Positions 60,514 through 64,000 of a DNA stretch of 64,000 bases are shown here, in pieces; positions within the stretch are counted from its first letter, which is position 1, and each line of letters opens with the position of its first letter. The stretch is from Nitrospirales bacterium (GTDB lineage: Bacteria > Nitrospirota > Nitrospiria > Nitrospirales > UBA8639), in NCBI GenBank assembly GCA_021604105.1, contig BQIW01000006.1:1-64000 (forward strand). Direction: 5' to 3'. A model generated the notes under the pieces. The model ran no database searches, was not told where the DNA came from, and saw only the letters and a program-made list of their open reading frames with translations. A program made the translations under genes and the position numbers.

Positions 60514-61248
60514 TCAACGTAATCCCTGGCCTCCCGTTCCTCCGCCAAATCCCCCAAAATTTCCACCAAATCCCCCCTGCCCTGTTCCCCAATATTCTCC
60601 CTTTCTCCAACGGGGAAACGGATGACGCCGTTCAGGACGGGTGAACCGCCATAGGGCGTAAACCATCAGCACCACCACCGCGATATTCATCCAAAAAGCG
60701 GCCGATCGCTGAGGTTTTGGTTTCTCCTTCTGAATGGTAGCCCGGGCAGCCAGTGTGGAAAGTGATACGGCCGACCGGTAGATATTGATCCCATACTCTC
60801 CAGACCGAAACATCGGACGCAAATATTTGAGAGAAATCTCATCCAACTGTTGGGGAGTCACGACCGACAAAAGGTTCTTCCCGACAACCACCACCGCTTG
60901 GCGTTCTTTGACAGCCACCAGTAATAGGATGCCACGCTCCTGTTGCGCCGTCCCAATCCGCCAGGCTTCATAAAGACGGGAGGCATACTCTTGAGCATGA
61001 GAAAGTGGGCTGATACTCGGGAGAGTGACCACCAGCATTTCAACACCGGAAGAGGATTCAAGATCTTTGCACACGGATCGAATTTGTTTGTACCATTCTT
61101 CATCGAGCAGGTGGGCATAATCACTCACATACCCCAAGGGGGTCGGGAGGTTTTGTTCCTGGGGAGTCATCCCCATCGAAAGTGCAGGGCACGCCAGCAC
61201 AACCACCAGGATAAGCGGACCGACAAGCCCTTTGAGAGACCTGGTCAT
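60514..61248 (-). CDS. TPM-domain membrane protein
   Basis: LPTPLGYVSDYAHLLDEEWYKQIRSVCKDLESSSGVEMLVVTLPSI; WRIGTAQQERGILLLVAVKERQAVVVVGKNL; C-terminal TM and Gly-rich tail. Confidence 0.9.
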   Translation of the reverse strand: MTRSLKGLVGPLILVVVLACPALSMGMTPQEQNLPTPLGYVSDYAHLLDEEWYKQIRSVCKDLESSSGVEMLVVTLPSISPLSHAQEYASRLYEAWRIGTAQQERGILLLVAVKERQAVVVVGKNLLSVVTPQQLDEISLKYLRPMFRSGEYGINIYRSAVSLSTLAARATIQKEKPKPQRSAAFWMNIAVVVLMVYALWRFTRPERRHPFPRWRKGEYWGTGQGGFGGNFGGFGGGTGGQGLR

Positions 61249-62012
61249 ACGCCGTTCTCCTGACGAACCGACTGAACCCGTTTACACAAACCCTCCAAAG
61301 TCTGAAGATACCGCTCATACACCTTGGACCATTCAAGCGTACCCGGACTATTCATCCCACGCTTCATCTGCAGGATTTCCAGGAGAACCGTCGGGTCAAA
61401 CTGCAGGGCATGGGGAAGACATTCAAGAATTGGGACGTCTTTTCCCCTCGAGGGTTGGCCTATGACCCGTAGAATACCTCGCACACAGGGGAGAACGGAG
61501 GTTATAGAGAGCATGAGCAAGGCCCGGATCGCTTCAGCCCGTCCTTCTCCTTCGACAAACCGTTGCCGCATCCGAAACACATTGGCCAGAAGTTCATGTT
61601 CACATTGCCAGGCCAACTGCTGACGATCAATAGATCCTGCGCCGAACGGGTCTGTGCCAGCCAGGCGCACATGATGCTCCTGCATTTGAAAATATTCCAA
61701 CGGGAACAGATCACGTGATCGGGACAATTCCTCCAGAGTCATCACCAGAGGTGCAACGATTTGGTGCTTGCCCCATTGGCGATGCAATTGTCCGGCACGC
61801 TGGAGCCCGTTCACCGACAGTGCCCGGACCAGCACCAAAAAATTGAAATTAGACCGGCCGGCAATGAAATCCCCACGGGCCGCGCTGCCATACAGAAGAA
61901 GCCCTGCTAAATCAGCACCCCAATCCTTTTGAAGCTGTGTTAAAAATTGGTTGAGTGTTTCCCGCAGGTCTTCGGGAAGTTCAAGTGAGGGCAACATTAT
62001 TGATGTGAGCAT
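61245..62012 (-). CDS. Nucleotidyltransferase-fold-like protein with degenerate catalytic motif
   Basis: LAGLLLYGSAARGDFIAGRSNFNFLVLVRAL; overlaps the TPM gene by 4 bp. Confidence 0.65.
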   Translation of the reverse strand: MLTSIMLPSLELPEDLRETLNQFLTQLQKDWGADLAGLLLYGSAARGDFIAGRSNFNFLVLVRALSVNGLQRAGQLHRQWGKHQIVAPLVMTLEELSRSRDLFPLEYFQMQEHHVRLAGTDPFGAGSIDRQQLAWQCEHELLANVFRMRQRFVEGEGRAEAIRALLMLSITSVLPCVRGILRVIGQPSRGKDVPILECLPHALQFDPTVLLEILQMKRGMNSPGTLEWSKVYERYLQTLEGLCKRVQSVRQENGV

Positions 62013-62070
62013 GGAATACGAGCCAAATATTGGAAAAAGGATGAGTGACGAAGGTGGACTCCGGAGTTAA

Positions 62071-63345
62071 TTACGCAGACGGTGCATGATTGGGAATCTG
62101 ATGGGCCCGGGAATCCGGTAACAAGCCCGCAGCTTGAAACCGATCCATCCAACCAAAGGGGGAGGTAGTCCGCAGCCCTGCTGTGGCCGTCAATACTTGA
62201 TATTGCAACCGCGGATTTTTATCCATCGTGGAGAACACGCGGTCTCGCAACATCCCCAGGAGAGGATTTCCGGTATTCCAGAAAAAGACCTCTTCATCAG
62301 CTAAACGTTGCAACATGGTGACTTGGGGACGCCGTTGAATTTCAAACGTCTTGAGATTCGCGGCCGACCAGTTTCCGGTTCGATGACAATCATCAAGTAC
62401 CTCCGCGAGGGTGACCGCATCCGCCATCGCTTGCATCCGACCCTGTGAGGCATGCGGATTCATCCCATGGGCGGCATCACCCATGACCACCGCCCCATCC
62501 TGAACCCATGTTTTCGCCCGGACCCTTCCGGTTCCCATATAGGCCGTCTGATTCCAATCAAGGAGTGAGTCAAAGATCGGGGCAAGGTCGGGAGCAATTG
62601 TTTTCCATTTTTCCCGAAGGACTGATACTCCATCGGCCTTGACCTGACCCAGGGAATCCGACGAAACCATATAAAAGGCATAAACCTTTTGACCGGCAGC
62701 GGGGAAAATTCCCAGAATGGATTTTTTCCCCACATAATACTGCGCTTCCTCAAGGGATGTTGGTGATTCCAACATGGCCACAAGATAACTGTCGAGATAC
62801 CGATGAAGCGCGGTGGGGATGCCAAGGGCTCTCCGGACTTCCGAAAACGGTCCGTCGGCTCCAACTACCACCTGAGCCTCGATCGTTACCTGGCTGCCCC
62901 CAATGTCCGCCTTGACACCTGTGATGCCTTTGCCATTCCGGAGCAGAGAACGAAAGCTTGCCCCATACCGCAGTCCCTCTGGATTCTCCCGATTTAGAGC
63001 ATCGAGAATGGTGTGATGCACGACATGAGGCCACATCACCAACGCTCGATTGAAAGGGGGGGGCAACATCGCATAGTCAATGGTACAGAGCCGCCTTCCT
63101 CCACTTCGACGGAAATGGAAGTACCGGACCGGTTTATAGGCATGAACCGGCAACTGCTCTAATAGCCCAAGTCTTTGAAGGATTTCCTGTCCATTGGGTT
63201 GAAGAATTTCCCCCCTTAAGCCCTGTGGAGGACCTGCAGCCTGTTCCAGGACGATATTGGCAATCCCTTTTCGGGCTAAGAGAAGGCCCAGGACAGCTCC
63301 CCCGCCACCGGCACCGATGATCAGAACCTCTGTCTGTAGATCCAT
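62071..63345 (-). CDS. FAD-dependent monooxygenase (UbiH/PHBH-type)
   Basis: VLIIGAGGGGAVLGLLLARKGI; VVGADGPFSEVRRALGI; VVMGDAAHGMNPHASQGRMQAMADAVTLAEVL. Confidence 0.92.
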   Translation of the reverse strand: MDLQTEVLIIGAGGGGAVLGLLLARKGIANIVLEQAAGPPQGLRGEILQPNGQEILQRLGLLEQLPVHAYKPVRYFHFRRSGGRRLCTIDYAMLPPPFNRALVMWPHVVHHTILDALNRENPEGLRYGASFRSLLRNGKGITGVKADIGGSQVTIEAQVVVGADGPFSEVRRALGIPTALHRYLDSYLVAMLESPTSLEEAQYYVGKKSILGIFPAAGQKVYAFYMVSSDSLGQVKADGVSVLREKWKTIAPDLAPIFDSLLDWNQTAYMGTGRVRAKTWVQDGAVVMGDAAHGMNPHASQGRMQAMADAVTLAEVLDDCHRTGNWSAANLKTFEIQRRPQVTMLQRLADEEVFFWNTGNPLLGMLRDRVFSTMDKNPRLQYQVLTATAGLRTTSPFGWMDRFQAAGLLPDSRAHQIPNHAPSA

Positions 63346-63440
63346 AACTCAGACCTTACGAATAACATTCTCACCCCAACCAGCACACCAGAGTGAGGCC
63401 GATCTCAGTAACCGGCTATCCTCCGGCAAAAATGAAGAAA

Positions 63441-63818
63441 TCAGCTTTCGGAGAAAATGGACTGAAAGTGGTCGTCAGACTCTTCCCAGGCCGGCGGATA
63501 AGTACTCGACAACCATTGCCGAAGATACATTTTCTGCTCGGAGGACAACATGCTTTTGATTTGGTGGGTCCGTCCTTGAAGGGGCTGAAGAAATCCAACC
63601 CCTTTCTCCGGATCTAATGTGGCCGTTCGAACATACACCGTCGTATAGACACGTGGCTTGGTCTCGTCGCCATCCCCTTGAAGCCAGACGGAAATATATT
63701 TATCCATTTGTAAGCCTGAACTATCCAGGGCCGGGTCCGTATCATGAAACAACTCGTTTTCGGTCTGCTCCAGGGGTACCGCCCCTTCCGCACGAAACAA
63801 AAAATTATGCTTCCACAT
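63441..63818 (-). CDS. Hypothetical protein
   Basis: MWKHNFLFRAEGAVPLEQTENELFHDTDPALDSSGLQMDKY...; sense of the flanking gene strand; no recognised domain. Confidence 0.5.
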   Translation of the reverse strand: MWKHNFLFRAEGAVPLEQTENELFHDTDPALDSSGLQMDKYISVWLQGDGDETKPRVYTTVYVRTATLDPEKGVGFLQPLQGRTHQIKSMLSSEQKMYLRQWLSSTYPPAWEESDDHFQSIFSES

Positions 63819-64000
63819 GAAGAATTTCCTTTGGATTAACAATCAAACCAGGTATGATAGTGTCAAGCGCTTTACGACAATGTCAAGACAGATCATGTCA
63901 TCATCAGGTGAGTATGTGCCGGAATCATGAATGGCGGGCTCATCATGAAATTGTACGCAAGACTAGATTAAATTCCGCAGGTTTATTATTCTTAGGCTGT

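Overview
The window is a bacterial chromosome segment with no phage, transposase or CRISPR array detected. Gene content suggests a Nitrospirota/Nitrospira-like organism, but that is inference from recall and was not searched. The left 38 kb is mostly housekeeping: SulP permease, NarL-type two-component system, ribE, MFS, recO-era-ftsB-eno-gatB, gatA-panD-gatC, radC, rsmD-coaD, an aminotransferase, and an htrA-tatC-moaB-mrp-moeA-mobB-hexaheme cytochrome-ABC cluster. There are two tRNA genes, Arg(TCT) and Thr(TGT). Beyond tRNA-Thr, about 20 kb (39.2-59.2 kb) looks like accessory, surface-associated DNA. It holds two FGE/SUMF-fold proteins, one of them a predicted-exported caspase / coiled-coil / FGE-like fusion, an outer-membrane barrel, and a tandem array of four giant paralogous secreted proteins. 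Each paralog has a signal peptide, then 5, 7, 10 or 6 PASTA repeats, then a conserved central domain, then exactly six FG-GAP/VCBS-like blades. There is no local kinase. This array is the best candidate for an undescribed system. A second notable item is a Ski2/HelY-like helicase encoded as two ORFs in reversed order, with the RecA2 half upstream of the RecA1 half. All domain calls come from reading motifs by eye; no database search was run.
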